A DNA stretch of 64,000 nt. Source: Ornithinimicrobium tianjinense. GTDB taxonomy: Bacteria > Actinomycetota > Actinomycetes > Actinomycetales > Dermatophilaceae. This document shows positions 41,283 to 49,759 of this stretch, in pieces (the stretch's first letter is position 1; the number at the start of each line of letters is the position of its first letter). A program made the translations under genes and the position numbers. The notes beneath the pieces are model-generated. The model was not told the DNA's origin. It did no database searches and saw nothing but the letters and a program-made list of their open reading frames with translations. The DNA lies in NCBI RefSeq assembly GCF_014636495.1, contig NZ_BMEM01000003.1, positions 1 to 64,000 of the forward strand, read 5' to 3'.

Positions 41283-42654
41283 GCAGCGGGGCCAGGTCGT
41301 CGGCGTCCACCGCCGAGACCCGGGCCATCTCCTCCGGCGTCAGCCAGCGCAGCTCGGCGATCTCGCCGGTGGGCTGCGGCTCGCCGGTCAGGGGTGCCAC
41401 CAGGACGGTGCTCAGCAGGCGGGCCCCCGGCTCGTTGGCGGCCCGGCCGTCGTACTCCCCCAGCACGTAAACGTCCGAGGCGTCCAGCCGGAGGCCGACC
41501 TCCTCCCAGACCTCGCGCACCCCTGCCTCGACGGCGTTCTCGCCCGGCTCGAGCTTGCCGCCGGGCAGCATGAAGCGCGAGGTCCCGTGCTTGCGGACGG
41601 TGAGCAGCCGACCCGCCTCGTCTCGCAGGACCACGCCCGCGACCACGATCGGGTCGGGCTCGGGCACCGGCTCGATCTCGGCGATGTGGACGACCGCGTC
41701 CCCGCTGTTGACCAGCGGGGCCTCGGTCCGTCCGATGACCACGCCGTCACGGTCGGCCTTGACGATGGCCAGGCGTCGGCCGTAGGAGTCGTAGAGGGTG
41801 CCGAGCCGCTGGCCGAGCGTGACCTGCTGGCCCAGCACGGCCTCCATGTGGAGCATCCCGGTCCGTCGCGCCCGGACCCACGCGCTGCGCCGGCAGACCA
41901 CGCTCGGGCCGACCGGGCGGGAGGTCAGGGAGGCGTCGAGCTCCTCCTGGGTGATCATCCCCAGGGCACCGAGGACGCGCAGCACACCGTCGACGCCGGG
42001 GCCGACGGCATACTCGTCGAGCCGCCAGGCCTCCCCGGCCTCGTAGAGCAGCACCCGCGCCCCGGCCTCCCGGGCGGCCGAGCGCAGCGAGCCGTCGCGG
42101 AGCTTGGCGTGGTAGATCACCGGAGCGCCGAAGGCCTCGGCCAGCGTCCTGGTGCGCTCGTCGTCGAGGTCGCAGCGCACCTGCGGAAGGTTGGAGCGGC
42201 GGTCGGACCCGGTGTGCAGGTCGATGCCGACCTCGCACTTGGCGACCACCTCGGTCATGAGCAGGTGGGCGATCCGGCTGGCCAGCGAGCCGCGCGGCGA
42301 GCCGGGAAAGCTGCGGTTGAGGTCGCGCCGGTCCGGGAGGTAGCGGTCACCGGTCATCACGCCGAGGACGTTGACGATCGGCACCGCGAGCACCGTCCCG
42401 CGCAGCGTGCGGGGCGACAGCCTGGCCAGCGCCCGCCGGATCACCTCGATGCCGACGACCTCGTCGCCGTGGATGGCCGCGTCGAGCCAGACGACCGGGC
42501 CGTCCTCGCGCCCGTGGACGACATGGACCGGCAGCGTCACCTCTGCCCCGGTGACCAGGCGGGAGACGTCGAGCTTGACCTCGCGCCGCTGTCCTACGCG
42601 GACCTTGACCCCGCCGATCGGGAAGGACGCGCGCACCGCGCGCGAGCGGCTCAC
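41248..42654 (-). CDS. Fusion of M14-type aspartoacylase/succinylglutamate desuccinylase-like domain and Nudix hydrolase
   Basis: A 468-residue protein. Residues 1-335 are a zinc carboxypeptidase-like deacylase of the AstE/AspA group: DAAIHGDEVVG gives the His-x-x-Glu zinc ligands, and GIDLHTGSDRRSNLPQVR the third ligand and substrate Arg. A beta-rich C-lobe follows (MLHMEAVLGQQVTLGQRLG). Residues 340-460 are a Nudix domain with the full box GGKLEPGENAVEAGVREVWE plus EVGL. The GTG start overlaps the stop of the retropepsin-like gene. It belongs to a module with that gene and divergent rimK; the M14 part may remove residues that RimK adds. Confidence 0.88.
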   Translation of the reverse strand: MSRSRAVRASFPIGGVKVRVGQRREVKLDVSRLVTGAEVTLPVHVVHGREDGPVVWLDAAIHGDEVVGIEVIRRALARLSPRTLRGTVLAVPIVNVLGVMTGDRYLPDRRDLNRSFPGSPRGSLASRIAHLLMTEVVAKCEVGIDLHTGSDRRSNLPQVRCDLDDERTRTLAEAFGAPVIYHAKLRDGSLRSAAREAGARVLLYEAGEAWRLDEYAVGPGVDGVLRVLGALGMITQEELDASLTSRPVGPSVVCRRSAWVRARRTGMLHMEAVLGQQVTLGQRLGTLYDSYGRRLAIVKADRDGVVIGRTEAPLVNSGDAVVHIAEIEPVPEPDPIVVAGVVLRDEAGRLLTVRKHGTSRFMLPGGKLEPGENAVEAGVREVWEEVGLRLDASDVYVLGEYDGRAANEPGARLLSTVLVAPLTGEPQPTGEIAELRWLTPEEMARVSAVDADDLAPLLTDHVLPALGH

Positions 42655-43139
42655 CCGCGGCCCCAGTTGCGGCGGCGGACCGCGCGCGGGGGACGGCCGC
42701 CGACATACGACCGGGCGGGGTCGACGACGAAGCCCTGGACCAGCGCCTCGCGCCCGACCAGCATCCGGAAGCCCATCTCGTCGCGGTCGGTGAGCGTCAC
42801 CTCGCAGGTGACCTCGCGTCCGGCGAGGGAGAGGGGAAGGAGCACGACATACCTCGTCTCGGCGTGGCCCGAGCTGCTGCGCACGGCGCGCTCGTCGTGG
42901 ACCGGGAGCTCGACCTGAGTGGCGTCGGCGGCGGTCGCCTGCCAGGGCTGGATGGTGAAGCGGACCCACGGTGCGCCGTCGCGCTCGAAGGCCGTCAGCC
43001 CGAACGCGTGCAGCGAGGAGGTCTTGGCGCCGGTGTCGATCTTGGCCTTGATCCACGGGACGCCCACGGCGTCGATGCGGACCCACTCCCGCCACCCGAC
43101 CACGGCCGGGGAGGTGGTTTCATAGGTCTGCTCAGGCAC
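42651..43139 (-). CDS. RimB-like retropepsin-fold putative zinc/aspartic protease
   Basis: A 162-residue protein of the ATP-dependent zinc protease/COG4067 group. The signature VPWIKAKIDTGAKTSSLHA gives the Asp-Thr-Gly of retropepsin folds, and DRDEMGFRMLVGREALVQGF is the conserved C-terminal block. RimB-like proteins are found next to rimK in many genomes. Start is GTG. Only 25 bases separate it from the divergent rimK, and it is translationally coupled to the M14-Nudix gene. Confidence 0.82.
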   Translation of the reverse strand: MPEQTYETTSPAVVGWREWVRIDAVGVPWIKAKIDTGAKTSSLHAFGLTAFERDGAPWVRFTIQPWQATAADATQVELPVHDERAVRSSSGHAETRYVVLLPLSLAGREVTCEVTLTDRDEMGFRMLVGREALVQGFVVDPARSYVGGRPPRAVRRRNWGRG

Positions 43140-43164
43140 GCCCTTATCTTGTCAGGACCGCCTC

Positions 43165-44385
43165 ATGAAACTCGCCATCCTCTCCAGGTCTCTGCGTGCC
43201 TACTCCACGCAGCGCCTGCGCACGGCCGCGCTCGACCGGGGTCACGAGGTCAAGGTGCTGGACACGCTGCGCTTCGGGATCGACCTCACCGGCGACGAGC
43301 CCGACCTGCAGTTCCGCGGCCGGCCGCTGTCGGCCTACGACGCGGTGCTGCCCCGGATCGGGGCGTCGGTGACCTACTTCGGCACCGCCGTCGTGCGGCA
43401 GTTCGAGCAGATGGACGTCTACACCCCGAACACCGCCAACGGCATCATGAACAGCCGCGACAAGCTGCGCGCGAGCCAGATCCTGTCCCGGCACGGGGTC
43501 GCGATGCCGGCGACGGCGTTCGTCCGCAACCGCGACGAGGTGCGCGGCGCGATCCAGCTCGTCGGCGGCGCGCCGGTCGTCATCAAGCTGCTCGAGGGGA
43601 CCCAGGGCATCGGCGTCATCCTCGCCCCGACCACCAAGGTCGCCGAGGCCATCATCGAGACCCTGCACGGCACCAACCAGCAGGTCCTCATCCAGCGCTT
43701 CGTCAAGGAGAGCAAGGGGCGCGACGTGCGCGCCCTCGTCGTCGGCGACCGGGTGGTCGCGGCCATGCGGCGACGGGCGCAGGGCGATGAGTTCCGCTCC
43801 AACGTGCACCGCGGCGGCACCGTCGAGAGGGTCGACCTCGACCCGGAGTTCGCCGAGGTCGCGGTGCGCTCGGCGCACATCATGGGCCTGCGGGTCGCCG
43901 GCGTCGACATGCTCGAGGGCGACGACGGGCCGCTGGTGATGGAGGTCAACTCCTCCCCCGGCCTGCAGGGCATCGAGGCCGCCACCAACCTGGACGTCGC
44001 CGGCGCCATCGTCGACTACATCGCCGACCAGGCCGGCTTCCCGGACATCGACGTCCGGCAGCGCCTCGCCGTCTCCACCGGGTATGGCGTGGCCGAGATC
44101 GCGGTCCTGTCCGGCTCGGACATGATCGGCCAGAGCATCGACGGGGCCGGCCTGCTCGAGAAGGACATCCAGGTCCTCACCCTGCACCGCGGCACCCGCG
44201 TGGTCCCCAACCCCGGCGCCCGCAAGGTGCTGGAGGAGGGCGACCGGCTGCTGTGCTTCGGCAAGCTCGAGCACATGAGGTCGATGATCCCGGCGCGCAG
44301 CAAGCGGCCCAAGCGGGTCCGCAAGCTGCCGAAGGACCCCATCCACGGGCTGCCGGACGCCGTGGAGCCGGCGAACGCCGGCTGA
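43165..44385 (+). CDS. rimK: RimK-type ATP-grasp ligase with C-terminal RCK_C/TrkA-C domain
   Basis: A 406-residue protein. Residues 1-300 are an alpha-L-glutamate ligase of the RimK family: NGIMNSRDKLRASQILSRHG, VIKLLEGTQGIGVILA, ESKGRDVRALVVGDRVVAAM and VMEVNSSPGLQGIE (metal ligands Glu and Asn). Residues 305-375 (YGVAEIAVLSGSDMIGQSI, RGTRVVPNPGARKVLEEGDR) match the ligand-binding RCK_C domain of potassium-channel regulators. A basic tail ends the protein. It probably adds glutamate or a similar residue to a protein or metabolite, with the RCK_C part sensing a small ligand or metal. AGGA lies at good spacing before the ATG. Confidence 0.9.
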   Translation: MKLAILSRSLRAYSTQRLRTAALDRGHEVKVLDTLRFGIDLTGDEPDLQFRGRPLSAYDAVLPRIGASVTYFGTAVVRQFEQMDVYTPNTANGIMNSRDKLRASQILSRHGVAMPATAFVRNRDEVRGAIQLVGGAPVVIKLLEGTQGIGVILAPTTKVAEAIIETLHGTNQQVLIQRFVKESKGRDVRALVVGDRVVAAMRRRAQGDEFRSNVHRGGTVERVDLDPEFAEVAVRSAHIMGLRVAGVDMLEGDDGPLVMEVNSSPGLQGIEAATNLDVAGAIVDYIADQAGFPDIDVRQRLAVSTGYGVAEIAVLSGSDMIGQSIDGAGLLEKDIQVLTLHRGTRVVPNPGARKVLEEGDRLLCFGKLEHMRSMIPARSKRPKRVRKLPKDPIHGLPDAVEPANAG

Positions 44386-44398
44386 GGTCCTCGCCCCC

Positions 44399-45039
44399 TC
44401 AGAAGTCCGGGGCGGCCTGTGCGGCGCGCCGGCTGGCCGACTCCAGGAGCGGCGCGCTGACCTCCGCCGGGTATGACGTGCACTCCACCGTGATCGAGCG
44501 GACGTCGGTGAGCCCGATGAAGCCGAGGATGCCCCGCAGGGGTAGGACTCCTGGTGCTCCAGCGCGCCGAAGGCCTCATCGGGCCCGTAGGCGGTGCTCC
44601 CGCGCGCGAGGACCAGGAGCACAGGACGGTCCGGCGGGCACAGCCCGACGTAGCCCCCCGAGGCCGGGTCGAAGCCGAACGTCAGCCCGGGCTGCACCAG
44701 CGCGTCGATGTAGTGCTTGAGCCGGTAGGGGATGGAGAAGTTCCACATCGGCACCGAGAAGAGGTAGTGGTCGGCGGCGAGGAAGCGCTGGCACAGCGCC
44801 GTCACCTCTCCCACCGCCGCCACCTCCTCAGGACTGGGCGTCTGCCCGGTCATGACCTTGGTCTTCCAGGCCGCGCCGAGGGCGTCGAACAGCGGCAGCT
44901 CCTCGGCCCAGACGTTGAGCGTGTCGACGAGCGAGTCGGGGTGGGCCAGGCGCCAGGCGTCCACGAAGGAGGCAGCGACGCGGCCGGAGTAGGAGCCGGA
45001 GCTGAGCGGGCTCGCGGAGACGTGCAGCAGACGGGACAC
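44399..45039 (-). pseudogene. azoR: FMN-dependent NADH-azoreductase gene with a frameshift
   Basis: The N-terminal two thirds are a normal AzoR: LLHVSASPLSSGSYSGRVA, LPLFDALGAAWKTKVM, YLFSVPMWNFSIPYRLKHYI and ARGSTAYGPDEAFGALEHQE. After HQESY the frame is broken at about 44537-44542 by a gain or loss in a short C/G run. In another frame the expected end continues as LRGILGFIGLTDVRSITVEC and on to PDF and stop. GTG 45039 has GGAGGG upstream. One indel separates it from an intact gene of normal length, so it is either a young pseudogene or a sequencing error. Confidence 0.8.
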
Positions 45040-45148
45040 GGGACCCTCCAGACGCAGCGGTAGATGATCGCTCAACGGTAGGCGCGTCCCAGAGCTGCCG
45101 GTATGGGCAGAACTGCCCATGGCGCGAACGAGAGGTGCGTGCTGGCCT

Positions 45149-45646
45149 CTAGGAGTGGTGGCGCATCCAGCGGGGCAACGCCCACCAGACCGCACCGAAC
45201 AGCACGACGGTGGCGGCCCCCGCGAGGTAGCCGGCGCGGTGGTCGAGGACGACGCCGAAGATCAGGGTGATCACCGTCGCCATCGTCAGCCCCAGGGTGA
45301 GCAGCCCGAGGCGCGCCATGAGGTGCGAGACACGCACGAGGTCGTCCTTGCGGTGCTGGCGGAACAACGCCCGGTGGACGCTCACCGGGCCGACGAGCAG
45401 CACCGTGGTGACGAAGGCCAGGCAGATGGCGAGGAGGAACACGGTCCGCTGCTCCTGGCTCAGCTCGGTGAACCGTGACTGGAACGGCAGCGTCATCAGG
45501 AAGCCCGCGAGGATCTGGGTGCCGGTCTGGAGGACGCGCAGCTCCTGGAGCAGCTCGACGAAGTTGCGGTCCATCCGCTCGTCGTAGGACTCGTCGCGAT
45601 CGTCCCCGCGGTCGCGGTGCCCGTCGTCCCGCCGCTTGTCGTCCAC
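45149..45646 (-). CDS. DUF6328-family four-helix membrane protein
   Basis: A protein of about 165 residues with a charged Asp/Arg-rich N-terminus and then RNFVELLQELRVLQTGTQIL, a conserved opening of this family as I recall it. Four hydrophobic segments follow (ILAGFLMTLPF, FLLAICLAFVTTVLLVGPV, LLTLGLTMATVITLIFGVVL, GAATVVLFGAVWWAL). I use GTG 45646; a longer form from GTG 45682 is possible. No function is known to me. Confidence 0.7.
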   Translation of the reverse strand: MDDKRRDDGHRDRGDDRDESYDERMDRNFVELLQELRVLQTGTQILAGFLMTLPFQSRFTELSQEQRTVFLLAICLAFVTTVLLVGPVSVHRALFRQHRKDDLVRVSHLMARLGLLTLGLTMATVITLIFGVVLDHRAGYLAGAATVVLFGAVWWALPRWMRHHS

Positions 45647-45703
45647 GGGCCTACTGTCCCCGACCGACGGCGCACCGTCCACCGCAGTCCGCCGCCTCGC
45701 CCG

Positions 45704-46708
45704 TCAGCGCCCGTCGTCGAGGAGCCCGCGGACCTCCTTCTCGATCGCGGCCTGCCGCGCGGCGGGGCTGCGCCCGGTGCCGGCGGGGAGCGCGATGGTC
45801 TCGCCGTCCTCGTAGCGCTCGATGACGCGGGGGTCGATGTAGGACCCCTTGGCGATCGTCGGGGTGTTGCCGAGGTAGTCCGAGACCTCCTCGACCGCCT
45901 CCTTGACCGCCCGCCGTCGCGACGCCCGGGTGTCACCCGGCTCCGGCGAGCTCGCGAGCGACACGGCGGCGTGCACGGTCGCGTGCCAGGTGCGGAAGTC
46001 CTTGGCCGTCAGGTCGGCGTCGACGAGGTCGGCGAGGTAGGCGTTGACCACCTGGGCGTCCAGGTCCCGCCAGCGTCCGCCGTCCTTGTAGACCAGGAGC
46101 CGGTCCGAGCCGCCGCGGCGGCGTCGCATGACCCGCAGCGCGGCCACGACGTCCTCGTCCTCGATCGTCACCTGCTGCTCGATCCCGCTCTTGCCGGTGA
46201 AGGAGAAGCGCAGCCCACCGCTCACCGCGCGCACGTGGCGCCGCTCCAGCGTGGTCAGCCCGAAGCTGCCGTTGGCGTCGGTGTAGACGTCGTGGCCGAT
46301 GCGGAAGTAGCCCAGGTCGAGCATGCGCACGGCCGCGGCGCACGCCCGCTCGAGCGGCATACCCTCCAGGCGCAGGTCGCGGGACACCCGTCGACGGGCG
46401 GCGGGGAGCTGGGCGGCGGCCTCCACGATCCGCTCGAACTTCAGCTCGTCCTGCTTCTCCCGCCACGCCGGGTGGTAGAGGTACTGACGGCGACCGGCGT
46501 CGTCGGTCCCGACCGCCTGGATGTGGCCGTTGGGCCAGGGGCAGATCCACACCTCCTCCCAGGCGGGCGGGATCGCGAGGCTCCGGATGCGCTCCACGTC
46601 CTCGCCGCCCAGCCGTCTGCCCTGCTGGTCCAGGTAGGTGAAGCCGCGCCCCTGGCGGCGACGGGTCCAGCCCGCGGAGCCGGGCCGGGACGTGCGCAGG
46701 CGGGTCAT
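45704..46708 (-). CDS. DNA topoisomerase IB (poxvirus-like)
   Basis: A 334-residue type IB topoisomerase. The N-terminal beta domain has AIPPAWEEVWICPWPNGHIQ, QAVGTDDAGRRQYLYHPAW and RRRVSRDL. The catalytic domain has RIGHDVYTDANGSFGLTTLE, KSGIEQQVTIED, FRTWHATVHAA and YLGNTPTIAKGSYIDPRVIE, in which the Tyr of GSYIDP is the expected nucleophile. The ATG at 46708 is clear. It relaxes supercoils by nicking one strand. Convergence and neighbours give no further clue; it lies just after the IclR gene of the purine cluster. Confidence 0.92.
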   Translation of the reverse strand: MTRLRTSRPGSAGWTRRRQGRGFTYLDQQGRRLGGEDVERIRSLAIPPAWEEVWICPWPNGHIQAVGTDDAGRRQYLYHPAWREKQDELKFERIVEAAAQLPAARRRVSRDLRLEGMPLERACAAAVRMLDLGYFRIGHDVYTDANGSFGLTTLERRHVRAVSGGLRFSFTGKSGIEQQVTIEDEDVVAALRVMRRRRGGSDRLLVYKDGGRWRDLDAQVVNAYLADLVDADLTAKDFRTWHATVHAAVSLASSPEPGDTRASRRRAVKEAVEEVSDYLGNTPTIAKGSYIDPRVIERYEDGETIALPAGTGRSPAARQAAIEKEVRGLLDDGR

Positions 46709-46764
46709 GGGGACATCACAGACCCCCGCCGTCCGCCCGTCCACCCCAACCGCCGGGGCGGGGC

Positions 46765-47586
46765 TCAGCGCAGGCCGACCTCGGCCGGCGCGCCGGAGAG
46801 CGCGGCCCCCAGGCGTCCGGCCACCTCGCCCAGGACCGCCGCCGCGCGCTCGACGGTGGCGTCGTCCATCCGGCCCGTGGGTCCCGACAGCGACATCGCC
46901 ATGGGGCGCGGGGCGTCCGGCACGGCGACCGCCACGCACCGCACGCCGATCTCCTGCTCGCCGTCGTCGGTGGCGTAGCCGCGCTCGCGCGCCTGGGCCA
47001 GCCGCCGGAGGAACTCCTCGGGCTCGGTGATCGTGCTCGGGGTGCGCCGCGGCATACCGGTCCGGCGCAGCAGGGCCCGCACCTCTTCGTCGGTCGCGGC
47101 CGCGAGGATCGCCTTGCCGACGGCGGTCGTGTGCGGGAGGGTGCGCCGGCCCACCTCGGTGAACATCCGCATCAGCGTCGTCGAGGGCTGCACCTGCGCG
47201 ACGTAGACGACCTCGTCGCCGTCGAGGATCGCCAGGTTGACCGACTCGCCCAGCTCCTGGACGGCCTCCGACAGCAGCGGCCGCGCCCACACGCCGAGCC
47301 GGCTGGTCGCCTCGCCGGCGAGCCGCATGAGGCGCGGTCCCAGGGAGTACTGGCGGTTGGGCTCCTGGCGCACGTAGCCGAGATCGACGAGGCTGCGCAG
47401 CAGCCGGTGGATCGTCGCGAGCGGCAGCCCCACCTCCTCGGCCAGCCGGCTCAGTCCCATGATGCCCCCGGCGTCGGCGATCGCCTCCAGGATCGAGAAG
47501 GCGCGTCCCAGCGACTGCACGCCGCCGCTTCCGCGGGCCGGCGTCTCTGGGCGCGCCACGTCGTCGGGAGAGTCTTTCCGCTGCAC
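46765..47586 (-). CDS. IclR-family regulator of the purine-catabolic cluster
   Basis: A 273-residue IclR protein. The helix-turn-helix is LSRLAEEVGLPLATIHRLLR near residues 35-54. The effector domain has LGPRLMRLAGEA, ESVNLAILDGDEVVYVAQVQ, GRRTLPHTTAVGKAILA and ARERGYATDDGEQEIGVRCV. It lies at the downstream end of guaD-xdhCBA on the same strand, with its own promoter: TACACT ends seven bases before GTG 47586 and there is no ribosome site. By analogy with AllR it may respond to glyoxylate or another purine breakdown product; ligand and sites are inferred. Confidence 0.85.
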   Translation of the reverse strand: MQRKDSPDDVARPETPARGSGGVQSLGRAFSILEAIADAGGIMGLSRLAEEVGLPLATIHRLLRSLVDLGYVRQEPNRQYSLGPRLMRLAGEATSRLGVWARPLLSEAVQELGESVNLAILDGDEVVYVAQVQPSTTLMRMFTEVGRRTLPHTTAVGKAILAAATDEEVRALLRRTGMPRRTPSTITEPEEFLRRLAQARERGYATDDGEQEIGVRCVAVAVPDAPRPMAMSLSGPTGRMDDATVERAAAVLGEVAGRLGAALSGAPAEVGLR

Positions 47587-47624
47587 GGAAACGAGTGTAG
47601 GCCCGGTGTCGCCCGGGAGGCGCC

Positions 47625-48932
47625 TCACGCCGGCGTCAGCCGGTCGCCCCCGACCCACACCCCCGCCACGTCCGCCGGGCCGGCGAGCGCGAACACCTTC
47701 GCCAGCGCGTCCTCCGGCGAGGCGGCGTGCCGCAGCGCCACGTCCAGCGTCGAGCCGTCGGGGGGTCGCACCCACACGGCGTCCAGCTGGTGACCGACGG
47801 AGAGCTGACCGACCTCGTCCTCCAGACCGAGCGCGGCCGCCCCGGCCGTCGTGGCGAGGTGGAGCAGGTGGGGCGCGGCGAGCGGCATACCCGCACCGCC
47901 GGGACCGGTGCCGAGGAGCTGCTGCACGAAGTAGGCCTGCAGCCCCTCCTTGAGCAGCGAGAAGCCGGTCCCGGCCCCGACGTCCGACCCCAGGGCCACC
48001 CGCACCCCGTGGTCGAGGTGCGCGCGCAGCGGGAAGAGCCCGCTGCCCAGGGCGGCGTTGCTCGTCGGGCAGTGCGCCACGCTCGCGCCGGCGGCGGCGA
48101 GCGCCCACAGCTCGGGACCGGTGGCGTGCACGTTGTGGGCGAAGACGCTGCGCGGCCCGACCAGCCCGTGGGCGGCGTAGGTGTCGAGGTAGTGCTCCGC
48201 GTCCACGAACAGGGTCCGGACGGTGTCGATCTCGACGACGTTCTCGTTGAGGTGCGAGGTGAACCACGCCCCCGGCACCTGCGCCATCAGGTCGGCGCAC
48301 GCGGCGAGGAGGGCGTCGGAGCAGGAGAGGGAGAAGCGCGGGATCACGGCATACCGGGAGCGGCGCAGCCCGTGCCAGCGGCCCGCGAGCGCGAGCCCCT
48401 CCTCCAGCGCCCGACCCGGGGTGGTGCGCAGGTCCTCACGCACGGTCCGGTCGCTGACGACGAGCCCGCTCGTGACGCGCAGGCCCACCCGGTCGGCCTC
48501 GGCGAAGAACGCGTCGACGGCGCCGGCGAAGTGCGAGCCGAAGACCAGCGCGGTCGTCGTGCCGGCGGCCACCAGCCCCGACACGACGTCCCGCGCGACG
48601 CCCTCGGCGTAGGTCGTGTCGACGAGCCGCGCCTCCTCGGGCAGCGCGCAGTGCTCGAGCCAGTCGAGCAGCGGCATCCCGAGGGCGCCGATCACCCGGA
48701 CCTGCGGGAAGTGGACGTGGGTGTCGACCAGGCCGGGCAGCACGACCCCGCCGCGCAGGTCCACCACCTCGGCGTCCGGGTGGGCCGCGCGCAGCCTCGC
48801 CCAGTCGCCCCGGTCCGCGACCGTGCCGTCGTCGGCGGCCAGCAGCGCGCCGTCGCTCTCCACGCGCAGACCGCCACCGGTGAACGGGTCGGTCGGGGTG
48901 TCGAGGAACGTGCCGCGGAAGAGCCGGCTCAC
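47625..48932 (-). CDS. guaD: Guanine deaminase
   Basis: A 435-residue amidohydrolase that converts guanine to xanthine. The zinc motif is LVDTHVHFPQVRVIGALGMP, followed by CALPEEARL and TTTALVFGSHFA. The further metal and substrate blocks are FTSHLNENVVEI, HCPTSNAALGSGLFPL and VALGSDVGAGTGFSLL. GTG 48932 overlaps the xdhC stop. It supplies xanthine to the xanthine dehydrogenase encoded just upstream. Confidence 0.93.
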   Translation of the reverse strand: MSRLFRGTFLDTPTDPFTGGGLRVESDGALLAADDGTVADRGDWARLRAAHPDAEVVDLRGGVVLPGLVDTHVHFPQVRVIGALGMPLLDWLEHCALPEEARLVDTTYAEGVARDVVSGLVAAGTTTALVFGSHFAGAVDAFFAEADRVGLRVTSGLVVSDRTVREDLRTTPGRALEEGLALAGRWHGLRRSRYAVIPRFSLSCSDALLAACADLMAQVPGAWFTSHLNENVVEIDTVRTLFVDAEHYLDTYAAHGLVGPRSVFAHNVHATGPELWALAAAGASVAHCPTSNAALGSGLFPLRAHLDHGVRVALGSDVGAGTGFSLLKEGLQAYFVQQLLGTGPGGAGMPLAAPHLLHLATTAGAAALGLEDEVGQLSVGHQLDAVWVRPPDGSTLDVALRHAASPEDALAKVFALAGPADVAGVWVGGDRLTPA

Positions 48933-49759
48933 CGCGCCACCCGGGCGGTCGAGGCGGCGAACCGCAGGAGCAGGTCGGCCGCCACGCTCACCGCGATGGT
49001 GGCGGGGTCCTTGGTGCCCTCGCCCGTGAGGCCGGGCAGGCCGATCGGCGTGACCACGCGCGCCAGGTCGTCCTCGGCCAGGCCGGCGGCGAGCAGGCGG
49101 CGGCGCAGGCGGGCCCACTTGGCGCTGGAGCCGATGAGGCCGACGGTCGCCAGCCCGGGCGTGCGCAGGGCTGCGTCCACGATCGCCGCGTCCTCGGCGT
49201 GGTCGTGGGTCATGACGAGCACGTGGGTGCCGCGTGGCAGGGTCGCGAGGACGAGCTCCGGCAGGACCGGTATGGCGTGGGCGTGCACCCGGGCGCCCGC
49301 GTCGGCCAGCGGGGCGAGCGCCTCCTCGGTGAGAGTGCCTTCGCGGGTGTCGACGAGGTGCAGGTCGAGGTCGTGGCGGGCCAGGATCCGCGCGAGCTCG
49401 TGGCCGACGTGGCCCATCCCGAAGATCGCGACCGCCGGCACGACCGGCAGCGGCTCCAGCAGCAGGGTGACCTCGCCGCCGCAGCACTGCACCCCGTGGG
49501 CGGCCGGCGCGTGCTCGGACAGCGAGGAGGTCAGCGTCTCGGGCGGCGGGACCGTGGGGTCGGCCAGCATCGCGCGGGCGCGCTCCACGGCGGTCGCCTC
49601 GAGGTTGCCGCCGCCGATGGTGTCCCAGACCTCGTCCCGGGAGACGACCATCTTGGCGCCGGCGTCGCGGGGGGCGTGTCCGCGGACGGAGACGACGGTG
49701 ACGAGCACGCCATACTCACGGCGGTCGCGGAGGTGCTCCACGGCGGCGAGCCAGCGCAT
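48929..49759 (-). CDS. xdhC: Xanthine dehydrogenase accessory protein XdhC
   Basis: A 276-residue protein with the XdhC/CoxI N-terminal domain (EYGVLVTVVSVRGHAPRDAG, WDTIGGGNLEATAVERARAM, HGVQCCGGEVTLLLEPL) and a Rossmann-like C-terminal domain (VAIFGMGHVGHELARILAR). XdhC binds molybdenum cofactor and delivers it, with sulfuration, to xanthine dehydrogenase. The ATG overlaps the xdhB stop and its own stop overlaps the guaD start, so the four genes are one coupled unit. Confidence 0.93.
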   Translation of the reverse strand: MRWLAAVEHLRDRREYGVLVTVVSVRGHAPRDAGAKMVVSRDEVWDTIGGGNLEATAVERARAMLADPTVPPPETLTSSLSEHAPAAHGVQCCGGEVTLLLEPLPVVPAVAIFGMGHVGHELARILARHDLDLHLVDTREGTLTEEALAPLADAGARVHAHAIPVLPELVLATLPRGTHVLVMTHDHAEDAAIVDAALRTPGLATVGLIGSSAKWARLRRRLLAAGLAEDDLARVVTPIGLPGLTGEGTKDPATIAVSVAADLLLRFAASTARVAR

